This document shows, piece after piece, positions 10,621-22,200 of a stretch of DNA of 64,000 nucleotides. The position numbers were made by a program, and so were the translations under genes. The notes under the pieces are model-generated. The model worked only from the letters and a program-made list of their open reading frames with translations. It was not told the origin of the DNA and did not search any database. How positions within the stretch are numbered: position 1 is the first letter of the stretch; every line of letters begins with the position of its first letter. The stretch is from Gorsachius magnificus (lineage: Eukaryota; Chordata; Aves; Pelecaniformes; Ardeidae). The stretch spans positions 152,302,258-152,366,257 of the forward strand of contig CM067081.1 of assembly GCA_034008185.1 (NCBI GenBank). The letters are read 5' to 3'.

Positions 10621-13344
10621 CAAAGCAGGCTTGGAGAGTACCCAGGAAGGAGAAAACTCCATGCTTAAAAATCCGAGACCCTTACTTCATTGCAGTTTTG
10701 TTTGTCGTAGGAGGCAGAAGTTCAATCCATCTGCCTTTTGCACCAGGCACTGGTATCCTCTATTTTCTCACAGTGACATGCATGATTCTTTCACCCTAGC
10801 ATCATTTTTGGAAGCAGAGAAACAGAGGATCTTCTATTTTGTCCTGGAGGATAATTTAAAGATTTTTTTTTTTTTTCAGAGACACCTAGGGGAACAGTGC
10901 TACTTTTGCATTGGCAAAATTAGTGTGATAGCCGTTCTCTACCTGACAGAGATGTGGCAATAAAACCCATAAGAGCTGAGACTGGGACTCTCTACCTGAC
11001 CTAGGCAGAGTTGAATGGAGCAGCAAATTACCTGAGGAAAGCAAACACACACACACACACAAGATGACAATGAGCCTCATTGGAACATCACAAACCTTCA
11101 TTCACTTTGATGAGGTGAGCATGCAACTGCTGGTTTTGGAAATCCAGGCCATAGCCTAGAGCTGACAAAACTTCCTGGCTTGAGAAATGTCGTATGAAAA
11201 CTGCCATACATCTATGAGCTTTGCTTTATGTCTCAAGACAGCCAAGGGCTGCAGGAATTCAGGATGGTCCTGAAGATGCAGATAACAGTGGCTCCTCAGG
11301 CATGCAGCTTTTTTATTGCATAGTAGGACAGAGCTAACTTGCATCCTGACCGGGCAGTGCTTGTTTCATCAGTCTTGCCTCAAATTGTTTCTTTCTGCAG
11401 CTGGAGGTGTTGGTTATCTAGCCCATCTCTACCAGGGTGGCAGCCGATGTTGGCCGATGTTGTAGCCCTCATGCAAAACCTCCGCTTGAGCCACAGACTG
11501 TTGAGCAGTTTTGCGTGCTGTCACTGCCACACAGAGCTTGATCTGATGGGAATGGGATGCTACTCCTAGAGATCTGCTAGAGATCTACATCGGGATGCAT
11601 TCAGCCAGGGGAACTTTTTGGATGCTCTGCCCAGCAGAAGTTGTGGGGTTAGATCATACTCTGATACATGAAGTAGAGAGAGCAGTCTCCAGGAGAAAGG
11701 GCTCTGTGTGTGTGTGGCTGCCCTTGTGTACGATGACATCCGTCCTTCTTTGCGATGCTGTAAAAAGGTTTTGACACAGTGGATGAGGCAGAAGGGACAG
11801 GGAGAACTGAGATAAGGTTTTTAGCAGGCCTGACTGTGAATCACCTCTGTGGAGATTCCCCAGCGGGGTCCAGGCCTGTTTCACTTGTCAGCGGGCTCCT
11901 CTTCTCACTGCAGGTATGCGAAAGCCTGCTTGCACAGCTCCATTGGGAAGATACTTTCCAGTGACCAAGAGCAGAGGAGACAGGGTTAGTCAAGATTTTC
12001 CATTTCCCTACAGATCCTTTGTGTCTGGCAGGATTGGCTGCACGCTGTGAACTGGAGCGGGGGGGGCAGCAAGTTCTGGGGGAAGGTGGTAAAGGTCATT
12101 CTGTCCTAGCCAGTCAATATCATGTGGCTAACATTCCCTCGACTGCTCTCTTCTTCCACAGTTTATCACAGCTGGGTCAAGGCTTGCTAGCACAGTAGGC
12201 AAAACTGAGCAGCAGGGAAGCACGAGCAAAGTTGGTAATGCTGCATTTAAGCATTGATAAAGTAACAGTATGACCTGTCCGTTTGCTGCCTGAGTACCTA
12301 CTACCCTAGGCAATTGCCTGTGCCTAAGGCTTGCTCTCTTGTCCTCATTTCTTTTCTGTCCAGGTCCCTGTGCACTGTTTTATCCTACCATCCAACCATT
12401 CTTGGTCTCTCTCTTTAATAATAAAGTGTAATGCTTTAAAAGTGTGATTTTTTTTTTCTTTTTTTCTTCTTTTTAGGCTCTGAGATGCTCATAACCAGTT
12501 ATTGGAACAAAGGTGGTGCTCTGCATCTGTCAGTTCTCAAGTCATCTGGGCACTGGGGAGGCAGCCAGGAAAGATCTAGGAAGACATATTCGAACGATCT
12601 TATCAGATGCTATGCTAAAAAGAGCAACAATGTAATGTGACTTCTTTGCAAGGTTTGGAATGAAAGGAATGAAGCAGAGCTCATTTCAGTAAGCTGCTTT
12701 GAGCAACATGCTTATTCAGTTGTCTCAGGCGTGGTTGTTTTTTCATGCATTAGCATTTTGGTCACTATTGTGAAAGAACATATTGTATAGGTAGGTGGAG
12801 GTATAAATACTCTTAAACTGTTGACACGGGAGCACACCACCAGTGTTTACTGGAGTTGTTATTGCATGCAGTATAATCTAGAGGCTCTGAATTTTAACAG
12901 GGCCCTCTTTTGTTAGGGGCTGCACGTGAGATATTTTTGTCTTCACCTTATGGCACAAGGAAACAATACATGCAAATGAGTGATGCCTCATCTTTATACA
13001 CAAGTTAGGGATGGAGGAATTAAATGTTACTCCTGAAAAAATGACATAATCCAGAAGTTGAAAACCATTTTTTTTTTTTTTGGCTCGTAATTTTGAGATA
13101 TATGAGATGTGGTTATTGAGGATGATGGTAGAGCAACATTTTAAAACACCCTTTTTTTTGTAGCGTTAGTGGAAAGGTTTTTATTGGTCATATTTCCCTG
13201 ATCAAAGCATCTTCTGAGATAAAACTAACATTATGTGTATTTTTTTTAAATAAGAGCTGTTGACACCATTAATCCAGGCAAAAATAAAATTATTAGTTTC
13301 ATTAAAATATCCCAATTTCTTTTCCTATTACATTTAGTGAAGTT
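10621..13344. other. Intergenic stretch, no gene seen
   Basis: It holds a (CA)n microsatellite near 11045-11062, an 11-bp tandem copy of TAGAGATCT-type sequence near 11567-11588, a T-rich tract near 12447-12475 and a T tract near 13068-13081. No open frame here looks like a protein that I know. Confidence 0.6.
11045..11062. repeat. (CA)n microsatellite
   Basis: An uninterrupted run of about nine CA dinucleotides is visible. Confidence 0.9.
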
Positions 13345-13515
13345 GTAGAAAACAGGGCTAAAGGGACTCAAGGAGGTCATCTACTCATTTCCTGCTGTAA
13401 AGTAGGATTAACTATATCTAAAATATCACAGATATCTACCTGATCTTCTTTTAATAGGTTATTTAATGCATGATGGGAGGCTATTTCTACACCATACTGT
13501 TCTGCCACAACGTGA
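13345..13515 (-). mobile_element. Old CR1 LINE 3' fragment, antisense
   Basis: The plus strand shows a degraded copy of the CR1 antisense pattern: GGAGGTCATCTA, then CCTGCTGTAAAGTAGGAT, then a block resembling the part that encodes the ORF2 C-terminus (TGATGGGAGGCTATTTCTACACC). The order matches the CR1 3' end read backwards. Divergence is high, with small indels, so it is an old insertion. The ends are approximate. Confidence 0.6.
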
Positions 13516-14164
13516 GGATGCAGACATGAAAGATCTATTATAACAGACATGAATCCGCACAGTGCCAGAGTAACGCATCCAAACCAGTCACCATAAGAAA
13601 ATGACAGAATGCACTAAAACATACAGGAGATTAAGTTGGAGGAAAACCAACGTGTACATGCATATTCATTTTGGGTTGGATCCTTAACTCTTCTTTAGCA
13701 GCTTTGTGCGTAAAGCAGTCACAAAGCTGGCTGGCTGTTTCCTTGGGAAAGGCAAATCTCAGATAGGCTCCAGCTGCCAGAATAGTTTACAAGCAATCTG
13801 TGTGCAAGACCAGCAAGTCCAGCTGGCCAGCAAGAACTGCTGTCGAGAGCCGCTCTATGAACACAATGATTTCCCAATGGGCTTTTCTTTTTTTCTTTTT
13901 TTTCCCCTTTCTTATTTTTTGGGTAAGTCAGACTGATTAACTTCTTACAGGCACATTTTTGATAGTAGTTTCCCATGGGTAAGCCAGGTCAGGAAGAGTA
14001 CAGTCCAACCTGATCCGGGCTCAAAATAAATGCAAGCAGTTCTGCAGTATAAATAGCTGCCTTGTTTCCTATTCTTTTGATTTTTATAACTGTCTCTCTT
14101 TTTTAGGTTTTGTTGTTTGCATAGACAGTGGTGGGTATAACACAATGAACAAGTTCATATTCTA

Positions 14165-14960
14165 GGTATTAGAGTGACTTAAGAACAGAAAAATGTCTGT
14201 CCTGGATCAGACCAAAGATCCAGGTAGCCTACCACACTGTCATGGTGGCCAACAGTGGCTGCCCAGTGTAAAAGCAGTGCAAAGGTGGGGTAAGTTTTCC
14301 CTTAGTACACTTGTACGGCTTACAGCAATGTGCACCTCAGGGATATCTTTAGTCAGAGGCAGTGCATTTGTGTTTAATTGTCTTAAATGATTTTCCCCAT
14401 GAACTTGAATAATGTCTTTTTGCATCACTATTGCCCTATTGTAATGGGTTATACAGCTTAATTATAGGGTATGAGAAGATAGATTCCCTTTTGTGTTTTT
14501 TGAATATGCCAGGTGATAATTTCACTTGATGTCATCTATTTTTGGTATTATGAAAAAAAAGGGAATAAGAGTTTCTTATTCATCCTCCCTGTGCTACTGA
14601 TTATACAGTTCACTATTACGTTCTTCTGCAATTGGTTTTCCAGGATGAAAGGTCCTAACCTTTTGATCACTATTTGCATGCAAATTATTTCAGACTGCAG
14701 ATCATCTTCATCAGCCTTCACTTTTCTAGCTCAGCTCTGCCATTTTTAAGATGGGACTCCAGAACTGCACACGATATTTGAGGTGCTGAGACACCTTGGA
14801 TTTTACAACAATATATTAATTATTTCCTGTTTTTTTTCCTTATTCTGCACCTTATAAATTCCTTTATGTTCAGTTGGCTTTTTTGACTGCTTCTAAGCTG
14901 CTGTTTTGAAGGCAAACACTAGTGCAGAGGATTCTTTGTTTGGCTTTCACGCTTCTTGCA
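14165..14960 (-). mobile_element. Ancient CR1/L3-like LINE 3' region, antisense
   Basis: The segment starting TAAGAACAGAAAAATG, then CTGGATCAGACCAAAGATCCA, then GTGGCCAACAGTGG matches the widespread reptile-type CR1 3' end read in antisense. Further on, TTTTTAAGATGGGACTCCAGAACTGCACACGATATTTGAGGTG and TTGGCTTTTTTGACTGC follow in the same order as that LINE, as I know it from turtle and crocodile genomes. Together they support one decayed element on the minus strand. I judged this from memory of the repeat, not from an alignment. It predates the younger CR1 copies in this window. Confidence 0.6.
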
Positions 14961-15420
14961 AGGATGTTGAATATAAACATGTTTTAGTTACTATTACAGA
15001 GTTAGTCCTTGATAGGAACATTGTGACACAAGCCAAAAATACCACTGGGAAGAGAATTAAAACCAGATTCTCCCCTTTGAGTTGCCTGACTAGCTTATCC
15101 ATGAAACATTCATGTAGTGTCTAAAAATACCCCCGTGTGACATTTAAATCTACATAAGAGTAATTAAATTCTCCTGTTATTATGGTATTTCCAGTCCTGG
15201 CAGACTCTCTGAATCTGATTTTTCCCTAGCTTGTCACTAGTGTTAACTGTCCCTGTCTTGACCTGATTGGTGGTAATACTTTGCCTTCAGAGTCGCTTTT
15301 ACTATTTTCCTGACCCTTCTGTATGAGAGCTGAGATCTGCAGTTGGACATCCAACCACTGCTGTAGTTTTGGTAGTCTCACAAGGTGTCCATGGTGCTGT
15401 AGAATCCACATCAGCTTTAA
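14961..15420 (-). mobile_element. Possible continuation of the old LINE-like repeat
   Basis: The part around 15150-15300 (AATTAAATTCTCCTGTTATTATGG, later CCTGATTGGTGGT) resembles a motif pair common in antisense copies of old vertebrate LINE or LINE-like repeats. The match is weak, and it could equally be unique sequence. Confidence 0.25.
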
Positions 15421-18400
15421 TGAAGAAGGTCAAGTGTGTAAACATACACACAAACACATAGTTTTAATATGTGAAAAAGAGCCATAGGTCAAAAGGAACT
15501 AAACCAAAATATTAAAGAGAAACATAGTCCTTACCTGTAGAGAGTAAACGATGGAAGAAATCCAAAGTTGAATTGCTTGCTTTGTTCCAAAGACTGCAAA
15601 ATGGTTTACATGTATTCATGAACTAAACTTGACAACATCACCAAAATGGAATATTTGGCAACTACTTCCCTACCTACAGCCATCTGCAAAATGAAATGAA
15701 ACTTTGGGGATATTTCCACAAACATGCTCTAGCTGTGGCTTGATCAATATACTCAAGCACTTTTATGTCCTCCCTACTCTTTGCTCCTTTGTTGCATAAT
15801 AAATTCATGTATATTTATCAGTACCACAGCATCTGCCATCTGTTAATCCAGGTGCTAGGTCTAAACAGTAGGAGTTCTCTGTGCCAGTGGACTGTTTCTT
15901 GCTATGTGCTATGTCTCTGAAGTTAAGTATCATTTTAATATTAACAGGAGGTTTGGATGTTTTTGCTTCTTTTGCCAGTTTGTGGAATCTTTTAGATAAA
16001 TTACAGTAATGTATGCAGTCCCATTTTGGTCTCTGTAGGATCCTGTTTTGGTTTTAGCTTAATGAAAGTTGTAACTATAGGAATTTCCTTCTCTTGTACA
16101 CTTTAGATTACTCTGATATGCTGTGCCAGCAGCCACTGCATTTCACTCCTCTTCATCAGCTCCAGACAATAACTCTGAATGGGATATGGGAGCTTTTTAA
16201 AGCATTTCCTGAAAATCTGAAGTAATCCAGCCAAATATCTCCCTGATGTGAAGCCACTGGCAGTAATGGACATACAGCAAGAATGAATATTGCCTTGGCG
16301 TCCACTAAATCAGTTTCATCTGGTTTTGGCAATAAGCTTATGAATTTTTTTTAAATGAATCAGTCAGCCTCTCCATAATCTGAATCCAGGCTGGCTATTC
16401 TTATTCAAGCTGTACTTCTTCCGACACTGATGAAACTTAATTGATCCCTAGATGTGCTGCTGATGATAACTTATTTCCTGCTGCTGCAAAAAGCCCATAA
16501 CTCAATAGGCAATTTAAACTGGAATATTCAGCTGAAGAGCAGTCTAAGCAGACAAGGACATTTTTTGTCTAGATCTTAGCTGGAAGAAGGGACTGCGCAA
16601 AATTAAGCTGTGCCTGGCAGTTCCTGGGAATGCAGTGGCCAGTAATTTAACTTTAAAGATCACTGTGGGCATCTTTCGTTACTGACAGGTCTCCTGCCAG
16701 CCTCTCTAAAAGCCCTGCTGAAAGCTTTCCTCACTGGGCCTGGAATCACATGCAGCCAAGGATTGGAATTTCTTCCCCCAACTCTGGTTCTTTTAACATA
16801 GAAAGGACACCAAAGGTTTACAGTTATTAGGTCAATGTTTCATTTACAATATAAAATAATAAATCAGGGCATGACAACTATTTAAGACATTTTCCTAGTG
16901 AAAACAGATGAAATATAATGAATCTCCTTCCTGCCCACTCTGATCCTTGCAGGTCTGGTTGTTTCCCCTTGTCCATCAACCGTCATCGAACAGACCCATA
17001 CAGCCTCTTCTGGGTTGCTAAGGAAGCGTCTGTCTCTGGGTACTGTTTCATGCCACCTCTCATGTGGGTTGCCGTGGAAATGGTAGTTCCCACTTCTTCC
17101 CTCCACTTTCAATTAAATGCTTCTGCTTTTTCCTTTGTGTTGGGTGTAGCAGTAGTTTGGCCACAGGGCAAGAAGGCTTACCTTGCTGCTGCTGAAAAAC
17201 TAGCCATTTCTTTTCTGTTGGGTTAGTTTTCTGAGAGATTGGCAGATGAAGGAGCAGGATCAGATCTTCTGGCAGTAGCAGGTAGGTAACCTGAAACTGC
17301 ACGGCTATGGGGCTGCTCCCTCTTGTGGGCTGCCTCTCACTTCTCTTGGGAGTCTGTCCCTGTTGCCACTTCGTGCCTTTCTCTCCTTTCCCCTCTCTCC
17401 AAGGAGTTCAATATAACTCAGAGTGCAGATGAGACGGACCTTGCTCTCTTGCAAGATGCCAAACATAAGAGAATGCACAGTACTGGAAGCAAAGGAAGTA
17501 GTTTCATCAAAAAATACATAGGCATACATATATATAAAATGCATACATGTAGTTGTATGCATTTTAGATTAAAAAGAAGATGAAAATTAGTGTCTGTGTA
17601 GAAACAGCAGACAGTTGGTGGAAAACACGCAGGAGTTACTTTCCGTTAGCTTTCTTCTCACTACTGGGATCCATCACCAACAGCTTGTTTATTCTCTCCT
17701 GCCCTGAGTAATTTAGCTCCTCTTTTCTCCATCACAGGGAGGTGTTTGAAAAAAAGGCTCTGTCTTCACAGGATATATGCTATATTCCACAGCTCTGAAA
17801 CAAGATCTTGGCAATATTTCAGATCAAGAAAGTTGAACACTGTTTATATAGATATCTTGTGTTTTATCATCTTTCTAGGATTGGTTTTTTCCTCTGGTTC
17901 CTCTCCTACCCCATTGTGCAAACTGCTCTGAGCTTTTTGAACTACTGGTCAGTGCTGGGCTGTGTTCTGCTATGAGGTATGCTAGTATGCCAGTAAGGGG
18001 TGATGTGACTCTTTTTGCGTATGAGCACATACAGGTATGCAGAGACAAGCACAGACTAATGCTCTCATTCTTTCATCCAGGGCAGTTCACTGGAGAGGAA
18101 GAAACTCTGCATTTCTTGCCTGCTCATAGCTATGGAATGGGACTGCAAATCATTTTCCAGAGACGTTAAGCTTTAAAACAATTGCAATTCTACAAGGACA
18201 AAAGACCAAAGAACAAATAATTTATGTGGTGAAGAGCATAGAGTTATACATTCATTGGTTGTGTGTGGGACCAAGGAATGCAGCGTAGAAATTTAACCCC
18301 TTTTAATTAACATGTTCCCCAAACCATTGCAGTGTAGAGTTCATTGTAATATTTTCTCATGGATTGCTGTTTGCACTGGGGGCGGGGGACAAAAATGTCT

Positions 18401-18607
18401 TGGACTGCTGCCTGGAGTCCCGCTGTCCTGATCATTTGACAGGGAATTTGGTCACAGAATGATGTGGCTGCACAGCATAATGTTTAGCTTTGTGTGGCCA
18501 GACTTCCTTCCTCTGCAAGCCAAGGTGTCAAGAGGGGGAGTGAAAAGGTGGGGCTACTGTGCATTGCATCCTTGTACGAGCTGGGATTTGGCCAGGGCAC
18601 AGTCTGT
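15421..18607. other. Intergenic stretch, no gene seen
   Basis: This is mostly unique-looking sequence. It has an 11-bp perfect inverted repeat with an 8-bp spacer at 17536-17565. Short open frames (up to 102 codons, 16918-17226) do not resemble known proteins. Confidence 0.6.
17536..17565. repeat. Inverted repeat, 11-bp arms
   Basis: AAAATGCATAC (17536-17546) is followed after 8 bp by its exact reverse complement (17555-17565). Its AT-rich setting makes a chance origin or cruciform-prone sequence likely. Confidence 0.85.
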
Positions 18608-18612
18608 GTCTG
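18608..18612. repeat. Target-site duplication, left copy (GTCTG)
   Basis: It is identical to the five bases immediately after the LTR at 19210-19214, as expected for integrase-mediated insertion. The preceding host sequence also contains GTCTG once more at 18602-18606, so a chance contribution is possible. Confidence 0.8.
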
Positions 18613-19209
18613 TGTCGTGGTTTAACCCGGCTGGCAACTAAGCACCACGCAGCCGCTCGCTCACTCCCCCCTCCCTCAGTGGGATGGGGGAGAGAATAGG
18701 GAAGGAAAAAAAAGGTTAGAGCCGAGGGCTGAGATAAAGACAGTTTAATAAGAGAAAATAATAATAATAGTAATAATGAGAATGGTAACAGAATATACAG
18801 AATATACAAAACGAATGATGCACAATGCAATTGCTCACCACCCACCGACCGATGCCCAGCCCGTCCCGAGCCGTGATCATTCCCCGAGCAGCCATCAGTC
18901 CCCGAGCAGCGATCACTCTCCCCACAACCGACCGACCGACTAACTAACTCCCCCCCAAGCATGACATTATATGGTATGGAATAGCTCTCTGGTCAGTTTG
19001 GGTTAGCTGTCCTAGCTGTGTTCCCTCCCAGCTTGTTATGCACCTGGCCGAGCAGAAGCTCAAAAAGTCCTTGAGTAGTCTGAGCATTACTTGGCAACAA
19101 CTAAAAACATCAGGGTGTTATCAACATTCTTGTAGTACTAAATCCAAAACACAGCACTATGCTAGCTTCTATGAAGAAAATTAACTCTATCCCAGCCAAA
19201 ACCAGGACA
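18613..19209 (+). mobile_element. Solo LTR of an avian endogenous retrovirus family
   Basis: A 597-bp element begins TGTCGTGGTTT and ends AAACCAGGACA. These ends form the expected imperfect inverted terminal pair and keep the canonical TG...CA. The 5-bp sequence GTCTG directly precedes it (18608-18612) and directly follows it (19210-19214). Inside are an AATAAT-rich stretch at 18757-18778, a GC-rich block with repeated CCGA and CGAGCAGC units (18846-18945), and a 3' part typical of a family I know to be common in birds. A 5-bp duplication fits ERVL-like (class III) elements. No gag, pol or env lies next to it, so it is a solo LTR left by recombination between two LTRs. Open frames within it are not genes. 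Confidence 0.9.
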
Positions 19210-19214
19210 GTCTG
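19210..19214. repeat. Target-site duplication, right copy (GTCTG)
   Basis: It matches the five bases just before the LTR. Confidence 0.8.
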
Positions 19215-22200
19215 CCTCAGAAACACTCTGGAGTCCACCAGTTCAGAAATAGCCATAATAAGCCGTCCAGCAGACAGGGCAGTGAAAAGCTGTATGACAA
19301 CTCTGAGCTCACCAGTTAGAAAACGGAGAGAATAGGAATCTCTAGATCTCTGACTTCACTTTGCCTAAGTCATACAGGTCTTGAATCCTGAGCTCCAGTC
19401 CAGGACTTTAACCTTTCTGCCAGCAATTCATTTGTTCTCATTATGGATTTCCTTGATTGTTTGAGCCATTTCTGTTGTATCTATCATCAAATGTCTCCTT
19501 ATCTTGTAGTAATAATGCTATTCAGCTAGGTAAGAGAATCTTCTATCCCTATTTTTGGCTCTTCCAGGAGAAGTACTTGAGAAGATAAACAGTATCTTCT
19601 ATTTTATAAAGGGTAACTGTATATATTGTTACAGGCTTCAGTGTGAAATAAATGTGATTAACAAAAAGTAGGAATCTATGCATCAAACACTGAGTATTTT
19701 GCTTAAACGCAACTACAGTTGCCAAACAGAAGGTCTTGTCTGTGTTCTTTTTCAAAAACTGGTTTATAAGTGCTGACATTATTTCTTGGTGATTACTGTA
19801 CATGGAAGAAAAGTGTGACTGCACTTGTCAGCCACTTTTCCTACACAGTGCTATTCCTTTTCAGAAATTATACAACCCTGTAGCCTACTGAGAAGTACAT
19901 TAAAAAGCACTGAGATTTATTCCCTGAATTGAATCTCCAATTAAAATTACAATTGCTCAAATTATTGTTTATTTTCCTTTTACAAACTTAGAAAAAGTCT
20001 ACTTAGAATATGGCTAATGCCATTTTTTATGGAGTTATAAGAAGAAGTGCTTATATAATACTTGACTTCAAAATCAAACGGAAACATTACAATTAAGTTC
20101 TGTGAGACTCACTATACTCTTTAGTTCATTATGTTTCTTTATATGCATATTAGAGACCTTATTCTCCTTCCCCACTTATGTATAATCCCACTCAGGCATT
20201 TGGAGCTGCGCTGGTACAATACTGTTGTCAAAATAAGCAGCAGCAGAATGTGGGTGGGGGCTAAATACCTAGTGAAATTTCTGCTGACGATGAAGTAGAA
20301 TTCTGCTGGAGGGAAACCAGCAGAAACAATCATCAGACATGGCAGACATGGCAGAAAGAGAAGAACTGACTCATGGTCAGCACTGACTATTCTTTATATC
20401 AACCGCAGCTGTCATGCTCTTGATGAGACAGAATAGGGCCAGACTGAGAAGAGCACAGCCAAGGGTTAGAAGTCATCACCAAAAGATCAATCAATCAATA
20501 GGAATTTATTGCTTTGTTGTGAGGAGTGTGTTTCATGACATCAGAAGTCCAGCTGAAGTAAATGCAGGAGGTGTTACAGGGCTACCAGAATAAAAGTAAG
20601 ACCCAAGGTTAGCGCAAGGGATAGCTTTCAAATTACTGGGTGGAATATCATGTGGAAATAGCTGATCGGAACAAAGAAAGGTTCTGTATATTTAGGAATA
20701 TCTTAGAGGATGCCCACTGAGAACTAAAGACGAGAGCTATTGAGATAGTCCTCAGAAAGGAGGAAGAAAAAAGAGCATCATTTGCACTATCAGCGATGGT
20801 CAAGGTTCAAGGGATTTTGCAGTTCCATATGTTCTGGGGGAGGGACAGTTTTACTTTGATGTCCTCTTTTTAGCTGAGAAACATGTCAGCTTCTTGACTT
20901 CAAACAGGCAGTGCTTGTTAGGCAGGACCAAAGACTGGGAGGTAAGGAGATGAGGAACTATGTCTTACCTTGAGCAGGGTGGAATCTGCTTTCAGCATAT
21001 AGATTAGTAAAGAATGACATTTTCTGTTCTCATCAAGAGGAAAGAAGCTAGGAAAGAAAAAAGAAAGAATAATAAAAAGAGATGAGAAGAAGTGTTAGCT
21101 TTTATTCACACTGAAAATAGAGCCTTCACATACTATGTAATAATAGCAAGAAAATATTTGAACTTAGAGTTGAGTCAATCTGCTCCAAAGTTTAATGAAC
21201 TTTGAATTGTGCCTCTGTATTGTTAGTGCCTCTTTAATGGAAAAAAATAAGATTGGAAATATAGGCAAGTTACACGTTACAATAAGTATAGTAATGGTAC
21301 TATAAATATACTAAACTGTTGTAATAAACATAAATCTGAAAATGTAAAATAAATTTCTGAAAGCAGAAGTGTGTTGGGATATCATAAAATATCTCATTAA
21401 AAATTTGGATAATTTATTTTCAGATTTCCACTTTTATACTTTTTAAATGAGACAAATAATAAAGAAAAATTACAATTTCTGGTTGGTCACACAGGCCACT
21501 AAAAGTTTTAAGGAAGTTACTTTATATAAGAAAAAATGAAGGGTGGGTTGAAGCTATCACACTATAAACTGAAATGGATATTCATAAAGTACCAATGAAT
21601 TTGCATGTTTCATATCCATTCTGTTATATTCTTCAGAAACAGACGGTTACATTGTGGGGTCGTTTCTCCTGCTGAGACCAAACTGATATGGACACAATTT
21701 CTATAAGGAATGGCAGATTCACCTGTTGATATACGCTACGGGGTTGAGGCCTGAGAAACATACAGATGGCAGTATCCTTTCAATGTGACATGGAAGTAAA
21801 AAAAGGCATATACACTCAGAGATATAAGCCATCCAGCAGCTTACAGGTCTAGGAAGGGATTTTTGCATAAGCACAACACTTCAGGAGAAACAAGGACAAA
21901 ATATGATGGCAATTAAGTAATGACTGGGTAATGTGACCTGGAGGCCACTGGATGTGGAAAGATTGCTGCATGATTTATTTTGAGCAGCAATGACATCTTT
22001 TTTTTTTTTTTTTTTTTTTTTACATTGAATTAGCTTTGATAAGTCATGGTTGAAATAAAGACATTTCTTGCATGACAAAAAAAATGATGGGTTGAAAGAT
22101 GTGAGCTTTATCCAAGATCATCATGAGAGCTTTTAGCTTTAAATTTAGCTTCCATGAGATGCATCTGAGATGAGGTAATCATGAACGGTTTAAAAATATC

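Noticed and set aside
18528..18962. 144-codon minus-strand open frame
   Set aside because: It lies mostly inside the solo LTR, antisense to it, and encodes low-complexity sequence from its tandem units.
21998..22078. Poly-T as the tail of a minus-strand processed pseudogene
   Set aside because: No polyadenylation signal precedes it on that strand, and no gene-like sequence or target duplication was seen.
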